Assembly (NCBI GenBank): GCA_023394415.1
Contig: JAEXAR010000041.1
Location: 1-64,000 of the forward strand
DNA length: 64,000 bases
Origin: Bacteroidota bacterium
Lineage (GTDB): Bacteria; Bacteroidota; Bacteroidia; Flavobacteriales; Weeksellaceae
Direction of reading: 5' to 3'
Positions 42,528 to 50,931 of this stretch are shown here, in pieces. Position 1 is the first letter of the stretch. Each line of letters opens with the position of its first letter. The position numbers and the translations under genes were made by a program. The notes beneath the pieces were generated by a model that saw only the letters and a list, made by a program, of their open reading frames with translations, was not told the origin of the DNA and searched no databases.

Positions 42528-44399
42528 ATGAAAGAAAGCCTCGAATCAAAACTTAATCCCCAATCTCTAGTCAACTTGTTTTCTCAGGCACCTGTGGCTC
42601 TATCATTACTTATGGGTGAAGAATTTATTATAGATTCTGCAAATCAACAAATACTCGATTTATGGGGTAAATCAGAATCTGTTATTGGGATGCCACTTGT
42701 AGATGCTCTTCCGGAAATTAGAGATCAGGAATTCCCCAATATTCTTAAAGAGGTTTATGACACAGGAGTTCCTTTTCGAGGCGATAAAGTGCTTTGCTAT
42801 TTGGAGCGTAACGCAGGACTTGAGCAGTGTTATTTTGATTTTATCTATGCTCCCGTCTATAATGATTCTGGGAAAATTAATGGTGTAAGTGTAGTGGCAA
42901 CTGAGGTTACATCGCAGGTATTATCAGAAAGAAAATTGGCAGAAAGTGAACTGCGCTTCAAGGAACTTCTATTAAATGCAGATTATTCAACAGCTATTTA
43001 TCGTGGCAAGGATTTTATTATTGAACTTGCCAATGATAAAATGATAAAAACTTGGGGTAAAGATAAATCTGTAATTGGGATGCCACTTGATAAAGCTTTG
43101 CCAGAACTTGAAGGTCAGCCTTTTATGCAGTTGCTTAGAGATGTTTATGAAAAAGGAGAAACATATGCTGCAACTGAAGATAAGGTAGATCTTTTTGTAG
43201 ATGGCAAGTTGCAGACTTTTTACTATAACTTTACTTATAAGCCAATCAGAAATCTTTCCGGTGAGATTTATGCAATTCTCAATATGGCGGTTGATGTTAC
43301 AGATTTGGTTTTATCCAAAGAAGGTCTTAGAAAAAACGCTGAAGAATTTGCACTTTCAGAAGCCAAATATAAAAATCTTTCGGAAGCCATGCCTCAAATT
43401 GTTTGGACCACGTCACCCAAAGGTGATTTTACCTATTATAATGAAAGAATGGAAGAATATCTTGGGTTGAATTCAAATGAACTGAAGCCAGAGGATATTA
43501 GTTCTTACATACATCCGGAGGATTTACCAAATTTAATGGGAGTTTGGACGAAAGCGAGTAAGAATAAGACTGAATTTGAAATTGAGCACCGCGCTTTTGA
43601 TAATAAAACAGGAGAATACTTCTGGCTACTTTCAAGAGCAGTTCCGGATTTGGGTGCTAATGGTGAAATTTTACAATGGATTGGCAGTAGCACTGATATT
43701 AACGAATTTAAAATTTTACAGAAACAAAAAGATACTTTCCTTGGCATTGCTAGTCACGAACTGAAAACACCGCTTACCAGTATGAAAATTTATGCACAAG
43801 TTCTGGAAAAAGCTTTATCCAAAAGTGGTGACCTAAAGAATGCGGAATTTGCCAAAAAAATGGATGATCAAATTGTAAAACTTACTGCTCTTGTTGGGGA
43901 TTTGCTAGATGTTACGAAAATAAATAGCGGGAAACTTCTACTCAATGAAAGCTATTTTGATTTTAAGCAATTGGTGGATGAAATTGTTGAAGAACAACAG
44001 CTTTCCGCAAAGCATAAAATTGTCAATAACTCAAAGCAAGTAGGAATGGTATTTGCTGACAAACACAGAATAGGGCAGGTGATAACAAATTTAATTGGCA
44101 ATGCCATTAAATATTCGCCGGATTCAGATGAAGTGATTGTAGAAACCTCAATTCAAAATGAAAATGTACAGTTTTGTGTAAAGGATTTCGGGATAGGAAT
44201 GCCACATGACAAGGCAGATAAGGTTTTTCAACAATACTATCGTGTAAGTGGTGATGAACAGCATACATTTCCCGGACTTGGTTTGGGTCTTTATATTGCA
44301 TCCCAAATCATTGAACGCTCTAATGGAAAAATTTGGGTAAACAGTGTTTTAGGTAAAGGATCAACTTTCTGTTTTTCACTGCCTAAAACTGAAAATTAG
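42528..44399 (+). CDS. PAS-domain sensor histidine kinase
   Basis: A 623-residue (from the ATG at 42528) soluble sensor kinase with three PAS/PAC domains (starting with LFSQAPVALSLLMGEEFIID, LLLNADYSTAIYRGKDFIIE and LSEAMPQIVWTTSPKGDFTY). The first two are close repeats of each other (VIGMPL, EGQPF-type loops). The dimerisation domain has the phospho-acceptor His in FLGIASHELKTPLTSMKIYA, and the ATPase domain has N-, G1- and G2-boxes (VITNLIGNAIKYSPDSDE, DFGIGMP, GLGLGLYIASQI). No transmembrane helix is seen, so the signal is intracellular. The ATG at 42489 is less likely, as it adds a hydrophobic stub outside PAS. A receiver follows 11 bp later. Confidence 0.92.
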   Translation: MKESLESKLNPQSLVNLFSQAPVALSLLMGEEFIIDSANQQILDLWGKSESVIGMPLVDALPEIRDQEFPNILKEVYDTGVPFRGDKVLCYLERNAGLEQCYFDFIYAPVYNDSGKINGVSVVATEVTSQVLSERKLAESELRFKELLLNADYSTAIYRGKDFIIELANDKMIKTWGKDKSVIGMPLDKALPELEGQPFMQLLRDVYEKGETYAATEDKVDLFVDGKLQTFYYNFTYKPIRNLSGEIYAILNMAVDVTDLVLSKEGLRKNAEEFALSEAKYKNLSEAMPQIVWTTSPKGDFTYYNERMEEYLGLNSNELKPEDISSYIHPEDLPNLMGVWTKASKNKTEFEIEHRAFDNKTGEYFWLLSRAVPDLGANGEILQWIGSSTDINEFKILQKQKDTFLGIASHELKTPLTSMKIYAQVLEKALSKSGDLKNAEFAKKMDDQIVKLTALVGDLLDVTKINSGKLLLNESYFDFKQLVDEIVEEQQLSAKHKIVNNSKQVGMVFADKHRIGQVITNLIGNAIKYSPDSDEVIVETSIQNENVQFCVKDFGIGMPHDKADKVFQQYYRVSGDEQHTFPGLGLGLYIASQIIERSNGKIWVNSVLGKGSTFCFSLPKTEN

Positions 44400-44409
44400 T
44401 TTTTAGATA

Positions 44410-44775
44410 ATGATGACCAAGAAAATACTTATAGTAGATGATGATGTTGCGATATTAGATTCTTTATCTCTATTGTTAGATTTTGAAGGATTTGATGTGA
44501 AGGCGTTCGAAAGAGGTTCTGAAGTTTTAAAATGTATTGATGGCTCTTGCAAACCGGACGCTGTTTTTTTGGATATGTGGCTTTCAGAAGAAGATGGTAG
44601 GGATATTTGTAAACAATTGAAGGAGCATGAAAACACAAAAAATATCCCCGTTATTATTATGTCTGCAAGTCGTGGGCTAGAACATACTGCTCTGGAATCT
44701 GGAGCGGATGCCTTTGTTGCAAAACCTTTTGAAATTGATGAAATCATTGAGAAAATTCATCATTTTACAACATAA
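44410..44775 (+). CDS. Single-domain response regulator
   Basis: A 121-residue CheY-like receiver with the acidic cluster (KILIVDDDVAILDSLS), the phospho-acceptor Asp in AVFLDMWLSEEDG, the Thr/Ser site MSASRG and the Lys in FVAKPFEIDEI. There is no DNA-binding or enzyme domain. It is the probable phosphorylation target of the PAS kinase 11 bp upstream, with an unknown downstream partner. A terminator follows. Confidence 0.95.
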   Translation: MMTKKILIVDDDVAILDSLSLLLDFEGFDVKAFERGSEVLKCIDGSCKPDAVFLDMWLSEEDGRDICKQLKEHENTKNIPVIIMSASRGLEHTALESGADAFVAKPFEIDEIIEKIHHFTT

Positions 44776-44802
44776 AAAATCCCGCTAAAAGCGGGATTTT
44801 TT
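44774..44802. terminator. Bidirectional terminator
   Basis: AAAAAATCCCGC, TAAAA, GCGGGATTTTTT. It can end both the receiver gene and the convergent DJ-1/PfpI gene. Confidence 0.9.
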
Positions 44803-45487
44803 ACATATTTTCTAAAACATCAATCAGTTTTCTTGCAGTAGGACCAGCTGAAAGCGGATTTTGTCCGGTAATAATGGTTCCGTCCTGTTCAACATGAGAT
44901 GTGAAAGGTACTATTGCATTTTTTATGTTAGCTCCTTTTTCTTTCAAGGCGTCTTCCAAAAGATAAGGTACTTTATTTTTTTTCAAAGATAGAGTTTCCT
45001 CGGTATTACTAAAGCACGAGATTCTTCTTCCGTTCAAAAAATTGTGATCAATATTTTCAGTACTCAAAAAAGCTGCTGAACCATGGCATACAGCACTAAT
45101 GGGTTTACCATCGTTGAAGAATGAGAGGATAATCTCTCCACATTCCGGATCTTTGGCCAAATCAAACATTGGTCCGTGTCCACCAGGGAAAAAAACGGCA
45201 TCATAATCTTTAGCATCAATTTCTTTCAATTTTTTAGTTGAAGAAAATTGGGCTTTCAAATCTTCATCATCTTGGAATCTTTTGTTAGAACCAGTGATAT
45301 TTTCGGTCATTTTACTCATTTCATCAATCGGAGGCTCACCTCCATGAGGACTTGCTAAGGTAACATGGTATCCAGCATCCTTAAATTCGTAGTATGGATC
45401 TGTAAACTCACCTAACCAAACGCCGGTTTTGCTGTCGGTATTTTCAAGTTTACTGTGGGAAGTGAGAATCATCAGTATATTTTTCAT
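44801..45487 (-). CDS. DJ-1/PfpI-family protein (Hsp31-like)
   Basis: A 228-residue type 1 glutamine-amidotransferase-like protein (ThiJ/PfpI, Hsp31-like). The nucleophilic elbow is ISAVCHGSAAFLS with the likely catalytic Cys, following AVFFPGGHGPMFDLAKDPE. The start KNILMILTSHSKLENTDSKT and GEFTDPYYEFKDAG match chaperone/glyoxalase-type members. Role: stress protection, glyoxalase III or chaperone (inference). The short low-complexity region at 45488-45564 holds no gene. Confidence 0.9.
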   Translation of the reverse strand: MKNILMILTSHSKLENTDSKTGVWLGEFTDPYYEFKDAGYHVTLASPHGGEPPIDEMSKMTENITGSNKRFQDDEDLKAQFSSTKKLKEIDAKDYDAVFFPGGHGPMFDLAKDPECGEIILSFFNDGKPISAVCHGSAAFLSTENIDHNFLNGRRISCFSNTEETLSLKKNKVPYLLEDALKEKGANIKNAIVPFTSHVEQDGTIITGQNPLSAGPTARKLIDVLENM

Positions 45488-45564
45488 AATTTAATTTTTT
45501 TAAATGAATAATAAAACCGTCTACTTATTGTAAACGTTTTTTGTTTTATACAAAGAATTATTAA

Positions 45565-46100
45565 TTAATATTCTCTGTTTTCTGAATACCATCTATCATA
45601 AGAATAGCGGGCATCGTCTTCATTTTTAGGTTTGTATCCCATATAAATTCCGCCTTCCTCGATATCTTTAGAATATCTGTCAGCCTCATCATCCGGAACA
45701 CCTGCTCCTGTTAAAGCGCCAATAAGTCCGCCTGTTGCAGCACCTGCACCTGCGCCTGCAAGTCCTGCTGCTAAAGGTCCTGCAACAACAAGGCCTAAAC
45801 CTGGTAATAAAATATTGCTTCCTATAGCTGCCAAAGCACCCACTGTTGCACCAATACCACCACCAATAAGAGAACCTTTACCTGCGTTTTCAGCAACTTT
45901 GTCTCCTAAGTCGGTATCAACATTGCTATCGGTAAAAATCGGTCTCTGGTTTGGTCCGACATTAATACATTTACGTCATCTTTGCTGTAACCTCTTTCTG
46001 CCAGTTCATCATAAGCACGATCTGCACTTTCTCTGTCTCTGAATACTCTCGAAACATAATCGCTTCTGTATTCTGGTCTGTAATCATTTTGATTTTCCAT
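45565..46100 (-). pseudogene. General-stress (YflT-like) protein with Gly-zipper, frameshifted
   Basis: The first frame (from 46100) encodes SRVFRDRESADRAYDELAER and GYSKDDVNVLMSDQTRDRF, a YflT/general-stress-17M-like domain, then runs to a stop at 45906. The next codons continue in another frame as TDSNVDTDLGDKVAENAG and a glycine-zipper region (GGLIGALTGAGV), ending ARYSYDRWYSENREY at 45565. The break falls at five T (45934-45938); six would restore one frame of about 179 residues. Either a real frameshift or a sequencing/assembly error in the homopolymer. Confidence 0.8.
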
Positions 46101-46364
46101 AATAATATTTTGTTAAATTGATTGTGTTCTGTTAGTAACAACATACATTCCAACATTATGTTAAATTCTACATTTTAGAATTTATTTAACTATTGATTTT
46201 TGATGCTAGAAAGTATATTATTTTAACTTAATTCTGGCTTGTATAATCAAATCTTTATAATGATTTCAGCATTAAATGAAAAAATTATTTTTTATTATCG
46301 AAACAGCAAAGAAATTTACAATGAGAAAATAAAATTTAGAAATTTTACTTTATGAAAGCTTAAC

Positions 46365-46388
46365 GTTTAAACAAATGGTTGTTTAAAC
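46365..46388. promoter_or_regulatory. 24-bp dyad upstream of the helicase
   Basis: GTTTAAACAA, ATGG, TTGTTTAAAC: perfect 10-bp arms, about 31 bp before the -7 element at 46419-46426. It could be an operator. No T-run follows. Confidence 0.5.
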
Positions 46389-46418
46389 TTCAAGGAGAAA
46401 AATTCAAGTTAAAAACCT

Positions 46419-46426
46419 TAAATTTG
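46419..46426 (+). promoter_or_regulatory. -7 element of the helicase gene
   Basis: TAAATTTG, 22 bp before the start codon. Confidence 0.5.
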
Positions 46427-46448
46427 TCAGTCAAAATTTTTTAAAAAA

Positions 46449-48794
46449 ATGATAGATTATCTGAAAGGACTCAACGAAAACCAACACGCAGCCGTAACGA
46501 CTATTGAAGGACCACTTATGGTGCTTGCAGGTGCAGGTTCAGGCAAAACGCGTGTGCTTACGATGAGAATTGCACATTTAATTACGAATGGCGTAAGTCC
46601 TTTCAATATTCTGGCTTTAACTTTTACCAACAAAGCTGCTCGCGAAATGAAAGAGCGTATTGCCAAAGTAGTAGGCGATAGCGATGCGAAAAGTATTTGG
46701 ATGGGAACTTTTCACTCAGTTTTTGCGAGAATTTTGAGAAGTGAGGCTCACTTTTTAGGTTTTCCTTCAAACTTTACAATTTATGATACCCAAGATGCTT
46801 TAAATGTGATGAAGAAGGTCTTGAAGGAACTTAATATCGATGCGGATTTGTACAAACCCAAAAAAGTAATGTCGAAAATTTCTGCATACAAAAACAATCT
46901 CATCACTGTAAAAGCATATATGAACAATCCCGAACTTATAGAAGCAGATGAACGTGCTAATATGAAACATTTGGGAATGATTTATGCCAAATATGTTGAG
47001 GTGTGTTTTCGTAATGGCGCTATGGATTTTGATGATTTACTTTTAAGAACCAATGAATTATTAACACGATTTCCCGAAGTTTTAGCAAAATATCAGGATA
47101 GGTTTCGCTATATACTTGTAGATGAGTATCAGGATACCAACCACTCTCAATATTTAATTGTAAAGGCATTGGCTTCAAAATTTGAAAATATTTGTGTAGT
47201 GGGAGATGATGCGCAGTCTATTTATTCATTTCGGGGTGCCAATATTTACAATATTTTAAATTTTAAGAAGGATTATCCTGATGCCGTGACAGTTTCACTT
47301 GAACAAAATTACCGCTCCACCCAAAACATTGTGGATGCAGCTAATGATGTGATTTCTAAAAATGTTCAGCAGTTTAAAAAGAATGTTTTCAGTAACAATG
47401 AAATAGGTGAGAAGATCAAAGTATATCGTGCTCTTTCAGATGCTGATGAAGCAGGATTTGTCGCCGGAAACATTTGGGAGCAACATAATTCTTTACAAAG
47501 AAAATTCAGTGATTTTGCTATTCTGTATCGTACCAATGCTCAAACCCGTGCTTTTGAAGATGCCTTAAGGAAGAAAAAAATTCCATATAGAGTTTATGGT
47601 GGTTTGTCATTCTACCAAAGAAAAGAAGTAAAAGACTTACTTGCCTACCTTCGTCTTTTAGTTAATGAAAATGATAACGAAGCGCTTACAAGAATTATCA
47701 ATTATCCTGTAAGAGGAATTGGCGAAACCACACAAAATAAATTAATTGTCTTTGCTGATTCACAAGGAATTTCAATGTCTAAAGTTTTAGATAATCTGGG
47801 TTTTTACGCGCCACAGCTTGGGCTAAACAATGGTGTTATAACCAAATTAGCCGATTTCTGGTCTATGATTAAGGCTTTTGAAGTGATGCTGAAAACCGAA
47901 GATGTATACACTGTAGCAATGGAAGTCGCTAAACGAAGCGGACTCATCAAATTTTTGAAAGACGACCAAACTCCCGAAGGTATTTCCCGAGTTGAAAACG
48001 TACAGGAACTCCTCAACTCAATGCGAGGATTTATTGATGAACAGCAACAATTGGAAGATGGTGATGCAAGTTTGAGTAATTTCCTGGGAAATATCGCACT
48101 TTCCACCGATCAAGACAATAACAAGGATGACGATAAAGATAAGGTTTCACTAATGACCATACACCTTTCCAAAGGATTGGAGTTTCCGGTGGTACATTTA
48201 GTTGGCTTGGAAGAGAACCTCTTCCCAAGTTTTATGAGTTCTTCAACCCGAGAAGAACTGGAAGAAGAACGCCGTTTGTTTTATGTTGCACTAACCAGAG
48301 CCGAAAAGCAAGCGTTTTTTACCTATGCAGTGTCCCGTTTCCAATGGGGAAAAATTACTGATGCCGAACCATCAAGATTTTTAAGTGAGGTAAACAGTGA
48401 CTATATTGAGTTGATTAATCCAATGTTAGAGAGCCGTTTTGTAAATCATTCCGGTTTGAAATCTAATATTTTTGATGATGAACCTTCTTTGCCAAAAACG
48501 TTTAAAAAACTCGATCCCAAAAAGAAAATTTCCAGAAGTTCTGATGCACAATCTGCGCCTTTGTCTCAACCTAAAAATTTGAAACCTGTTGCTACGGCAA
48601 AAATCATCAATCCTAGCGGAGCCAGCTCACAAGATATTGAAGTAGGTGATAAAGTGCGCCACGACCGTTTCGGAATTGGCGAGGTTGTTTTTCTAGACGG
48701 AACCGATCCTCAGAATATCAAAGCAAAAGTGATTTTCCAGAATGAAGGCGAGAAAAATCTAATTTTAAAGTTTGCGAAGTTGACGAAGATTTAA
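46449..48794 (+). CDS. UvrD/PcrA-type DNA helicase
   Basis: A 781-residue superfamily 1 3'-5' helicase. Motif I is VLAGAGSGKTRVLTMRI, followed by ALTFTNKAAREMKERIA, the DEXD-box LVDEYQDTNHSQYLIV, VVGDDAQSIYSFRGAN, the motif IV region LEQNYRSTQNI, SLMTIHLSKGLEFPVVHLVG and LFYVALTRAEKQ. The C-terminal part is close to PcrA (DKVRHDRFGIGEVVFLDG, the RNA-polymerase-binding fold of PcrA/UvrD). It works in nucleotide-excision and mismatch repair, or transcription-coupled roles. Confidence 0.95.
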   Translation: MIDYLKGLNENQHAAVTTIEGPLMVLAGAGSGKTRVLTMRIAHLITNGVSPFNILALTFTNKAAREMKERIAKVVGDSDAKSIWMGTFHSVFARILRSEAHFLGFPSNFTIYDTQDALNVMKKVLKELNIDADLYKPKKVMSKISAYKNNLITVKAYMNNPELIEADERANMKHLGMIYAKYVEVCFRNGAMDFDDLLLRTNELLTRFPEVLAKYQDRFRYILVDEYQDTNHSQYLIVKALASKFENICVVGDDAQSIYSFRGANIYNILNFKKDYPDAVTVSLEQNYRSTQNIVDAANDVISKNVQQFKKNVFSNNEIGEKIKVYRALSDADEAGFVAGNIWEQHNSLQRKFSDFAILYRTNAQTRAFEDALRKKKIPYRVYGGLSFYQRKEVKDLLAYLRLLVNENDNEALTRIINYPVRGIGETTQNKLIVFADSQGISMSKVLDNLGFYAPQLGLNNGVITKLADFWSMIKAFEVMLKTEDVYTVAMEVAKRSGLIKFLKDDQTPEGISRVENVQELLNSMRGFIDEQQQLEDGDASLSNFLGNIALSTDQDNNKDDDKDKVSLMTIHLSKGLEFPVVHLVGLEENLFPSFMSSSTREELEEERRLFYVALTRAEKQAFFTYAVSRFQWGKITDAEPSRFLSEVNSDYIELINPMLESRFVNHSGLKSNIFDDEPSLPKTFKKLDPKKKISRSSDAQSAPLSQPKNLKPVATAKIINPSGASSQDIEVGDKVRHDRFGIGEVVFLDGTDPQNIKAKVIFQNEGEKNLILKFAKLTKI

Positions 48795-49446
48795 TAATCA
48801 AATGTCATTTCTAAAGTTTTGTCTTTCGGTACAAAAACTTTGTGATCTTCGTGTGTATTGACGCCCTTTTTTCTCCTAAAAATTGTAATGATGTTTATTT
48901 CATTTTGTGCAACCATTACATTAAAAGTTTCATCACTATCTTTTGCAGAGGATGCACCCCAACCACTGAAGCCAGAATCGTAAGGTTTGTCAAATAGTGG
49001 GTTGTCTTTATCAAGTTCAGCACCAAAAGGAAAAATTGATCTCACTTATAAATTATTGTCTGTATTTTTTGTAAAACCTTTTAAATTGACTTTTAAATAA
49101 GCTTTTTTAGGCAAATAAAAATTTTGTGTGTAGGATTTATTTTTTTTCCAAACTGTAAAAAGTAGTACCAATATCCATTTGCAGAGTTATCTTTTACTTC
49201 AAATTTCAGGTTATATAATCCCCCAGAGTCTGTTTTGCCTTTTTTCAAAATATTAGAATAGCTTAGAAGCGGAGGAGAGCTTTCACTATATACCACACGA
49301 AAATTTATTCCGGAAATAGGAATTCTGTATGTTGTGTATACTTTTCCGCTGATGTCAGTACAATTGCTTGTGCAGATTTCTTTACTTGAATCTTCTTCTC
49401 TGAAACAGCTCGTCAGAAAAAGAATTGCGAGAAAATAAAAAAGATC
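48791..49446 (-). pseudogene. Decayed lipoprotein gene
   Basis: The open frame 49446-49093 has a lipobox (FLAILFLTSC) and a beta-rich start (CTDISGKVYTTYRIPISGIN) but no ATG, and the codon before it is TAA (49447-49449). It ends out of frame near 49120. The next frame continues FYLPKKAYLKVNLKGFTKNT to a TAA at 49046-49048, and the same frame goes on with RSIFPFGAELDKDNPLFDKP to 48791. The pieces read as one protein of about 218 residues with no start codon, one frameshift and one stop codon. The last codons overlap the helicase stop. Confidence 0.65.
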
Positions 49447-49458
49447 TTAACACAGTTA

Positions 49459-49842
49459 TTATTTTACTAATTCCTCAAACAACCTCTCAAAAGTTTTATC
49501 CAAATCCTTACTTTTTCCAGGATGTGGGCGAGAAGTCTGCACCACAGCACTTCTTACTGCTGTAAGCCAACGAAAGCGTTCGGGAACGTCCAGTTCCGAA
49601 ATTGGACCACCATCTTTTTCACCATTGGCAATTTTTTTGAAATTTTCAAGCGATTGCTGCACTTCCTCATAATCCAGCTTGCTGTGCATCAGTTTGAATT
49701 TATCCGGGCAAATATGAAATTCTACACGGATAAATCGTTCTTTTTTTGAAAACAAAACCAACCCAATGTTGAAAAATTCTTCTCTCTCAACCTTCGGTAC
49801 CAAACGGATAACGGCGTATTCGTATAACTTATCCTCTTGCAT
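49459..49842 (-). CDS. DUF3037 protein, partner of the HipA-like gene
   Basis: A 127-residue protein (from ATG 49842) of the DUF3037 family: LYEYAVIRLVPKVEREEFFN, IGLVLFSKKERFIRVEF, DVPERFRWLTAVRSAVVQTS. It overlaps the upstream HipA-like gene by 14 bp, so the two are translationally coupled. An ATG at 49854 would add four residues. The function is unknown; the pairing with HipA-like kinases is conserved in many bacteria (from memory). Confidence 0.9.
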   Translation of the reverse strand: MQEDKLYEYAVIRLVPKVEREEFFNIGLVLFSKKERFIRVEFHICPDKFKLMHSKLDYEEVQQSLENFKKIANGEKDGGPISELDVPERFRWLTAVRSAVVQTSRPHPGKSKDLDKTFERLFEELVK

Positions 49843-50611
49843 TTTTCGCTTCATTTAAAAAGATTTCAGAATATTGCAGCCTGGTTTTCAGGAAATTAAG
49901 ATAAATCTCACGTATTTCTTCAGGTGTTTCTTCCACATCATTCCATATCAACCATTCTTCAGGAATTTTATTAACGATTTCTTTGAATAATTCTTCATTC
50001 AGATGTTGTTTGGCAAACGCATCGGCTTCATCAAGTTTTGTGGCTCGGTGTAGCAGAACGTGATCTTTCACATATTTAAAAGGTGTTTTTGCAGCGGCAT
50101 CAAAATTCTGCCAAGAGTGATGAAAATAAAACGAGGCTCCATTATCGATTACCCAAAGTTCTTTGTGCCACCACAAAAGATTGGTGTTTTTATGGGTACG
50201 GTCGATATTGGTGATAAACGCATCCAACCAAACTATTTTTGAGGCAAGAAGTCCATCAATTTTCATACTGGTATCATAGGCAATAGCTCCCGATAGATAA
50301 TGCAAACCTAAATTAAGCCCTTCTGAAAACTTCAGCAAATCCTGTATTTCTTCATCAGCTTCTGTTCTGCCAAAATCTACGTCCAGATTTACCAACACCA
50401 GTTCAGGAATGTTCAACCCAAGTTTTTTGGCAATTAAACCACCCAAAAGTTCAGAAATAAGCATTTTTACACCGTGTCCGGCACCACGAAACTTTAAAAC
50501 ATATTTAAAATCATCATCTGCTTCTGCCAATGCCGGCAAACTTCCACCTTCACGCAGCGGTAGAATGTAACGCATAACTGTAACCTCTCGGAGAGACCAA
50601 TCTTTCACCAT
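49829..50611 (-). CDS. HipA-like kinase-fold protein
   Basis: A 260-residue protein with the HipA/PI3-4-kinase-like fold but without the HipA N-terminal subdomain. It starts with VMRYILPLREGGSLPALAEA and the phosphate-binding YVLKFRGAGHGVKMLISEL. The catalytic loop is IVWLDAFITNIDRTHKNTNL (Asp, Asn) and the metal-binding motif WVIDNGASFYFHH. No HipB-like antitoxin lies beside it; instead a DUF3037 gene overlaps its 3' end, the usual arrangement for this clade. Substrate unknown. Confidence 0.88.
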   Translation of the reverse strand: MVKDWSLREVTVMRYILPLREGGSLPALAEADDDFKYVLKFRGAGHGVKMLISELLGGLIAKKLGLNIPELVLVNLDVDFGRTEADEEIQDLLKFSEGLNLGLHYLSGAIAYDTSMKIDGLLASKIVWLDAFITNIDRTHKNTNLLWWHKELWVIDNGASFYFHHSWQNFDAAAKTPFKYVKDHVLLHRATKLDEADAFAKQHLNEELFKEIVNKIPEEWLIWNDVEETPEEIREIYLNFLKTRLQYSEIFLNEAKNARG

Positions 50612-50697
50612 AATTCAAAAATACGGAAAAAGCAGGAAGATAAATGTTTGAATTTGGAAGTTTTTAATTAATTCAAATTTTTTAATCATCTTGTAAT

Positions 50698-50833
50698 GAA
50701 ATGGTGCGAGCGAAGCGGGCGTCAAGAACAAGTTTAGTTTTTTATTTAGTTAGACGTTTTTTCAAGGTTTAAATTTCATTCCGAGATGTTCAATTGAAAA
50801 TGACAGAAATGGCGCGAGCGAAGCGAGCGTCAA
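50698..50833. repeat. Two copies of a 28-bp direct repeat
   Basis: GAAATGGYGCGAGCGAAGCG followed by RGCGTCAA, at 50698-50725 and 50806-50833, with two mismatches. Each contains the 7-mer GCGAGCG twice or nearly so, and is more GC-rich than the surroundings. Confidence 0.75.
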
Positions 50834-50883
50834 TAAACATCAAATATCACTCCTACTGCAACATCAAACATCCAACCTAAATC

Positions 50884-50916
50884 TTCCATCTTCGGTCTCC
50901 GGACTTCGGACTTTTC
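50884..50916. repeat. AAGTCCGAAGTC-type degenerate repeat
   Basis: The minus strand reads AAGTCCGAAGTCCGGAG, followed by ACCGAAGATGGAAGA, and resembles the sequence that encodes the tsaD C-terminus. Confidence 0.45.
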
Positions 50917-50918
50917 CC

Positions 50919-50926
50919 TATCTTTG
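50919..50926 (+). promoter_or_regulatory. -7 element immediately before polA
   Basis: TATCTTTG ends 5 bp before the polA ATG (50932), so the transcript may be leaderless. Confidence 0.5.
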
Positions 50927-50931
50927 TCCTT

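Larger units (their letters stand above)
50612..50931. other. Repeat-bearing intergenic region upstream of polA
   Basis: A 320-bp spacer with two 28-bp direct repeats (50698-50725, 50806-50833), a purine/pyrimidine repeat (50884-50916) and the polA -7 element. No gene was recognised. Confidence 0.7.

Noticed and set aside
49829..50611. HipA-like gene as a classical HipBA toxin-antitoxin system
   Set aside because: No HipB-type HTH gene is adjacent and the N-terminal HipA subdomain is missing; the DUF3037 partner fits a different clade.
50698..50833. 28-bp repeats as phage attachment sites
   Set aside because: Only 108 bp apart with no integrase gene or tRNA nearby.
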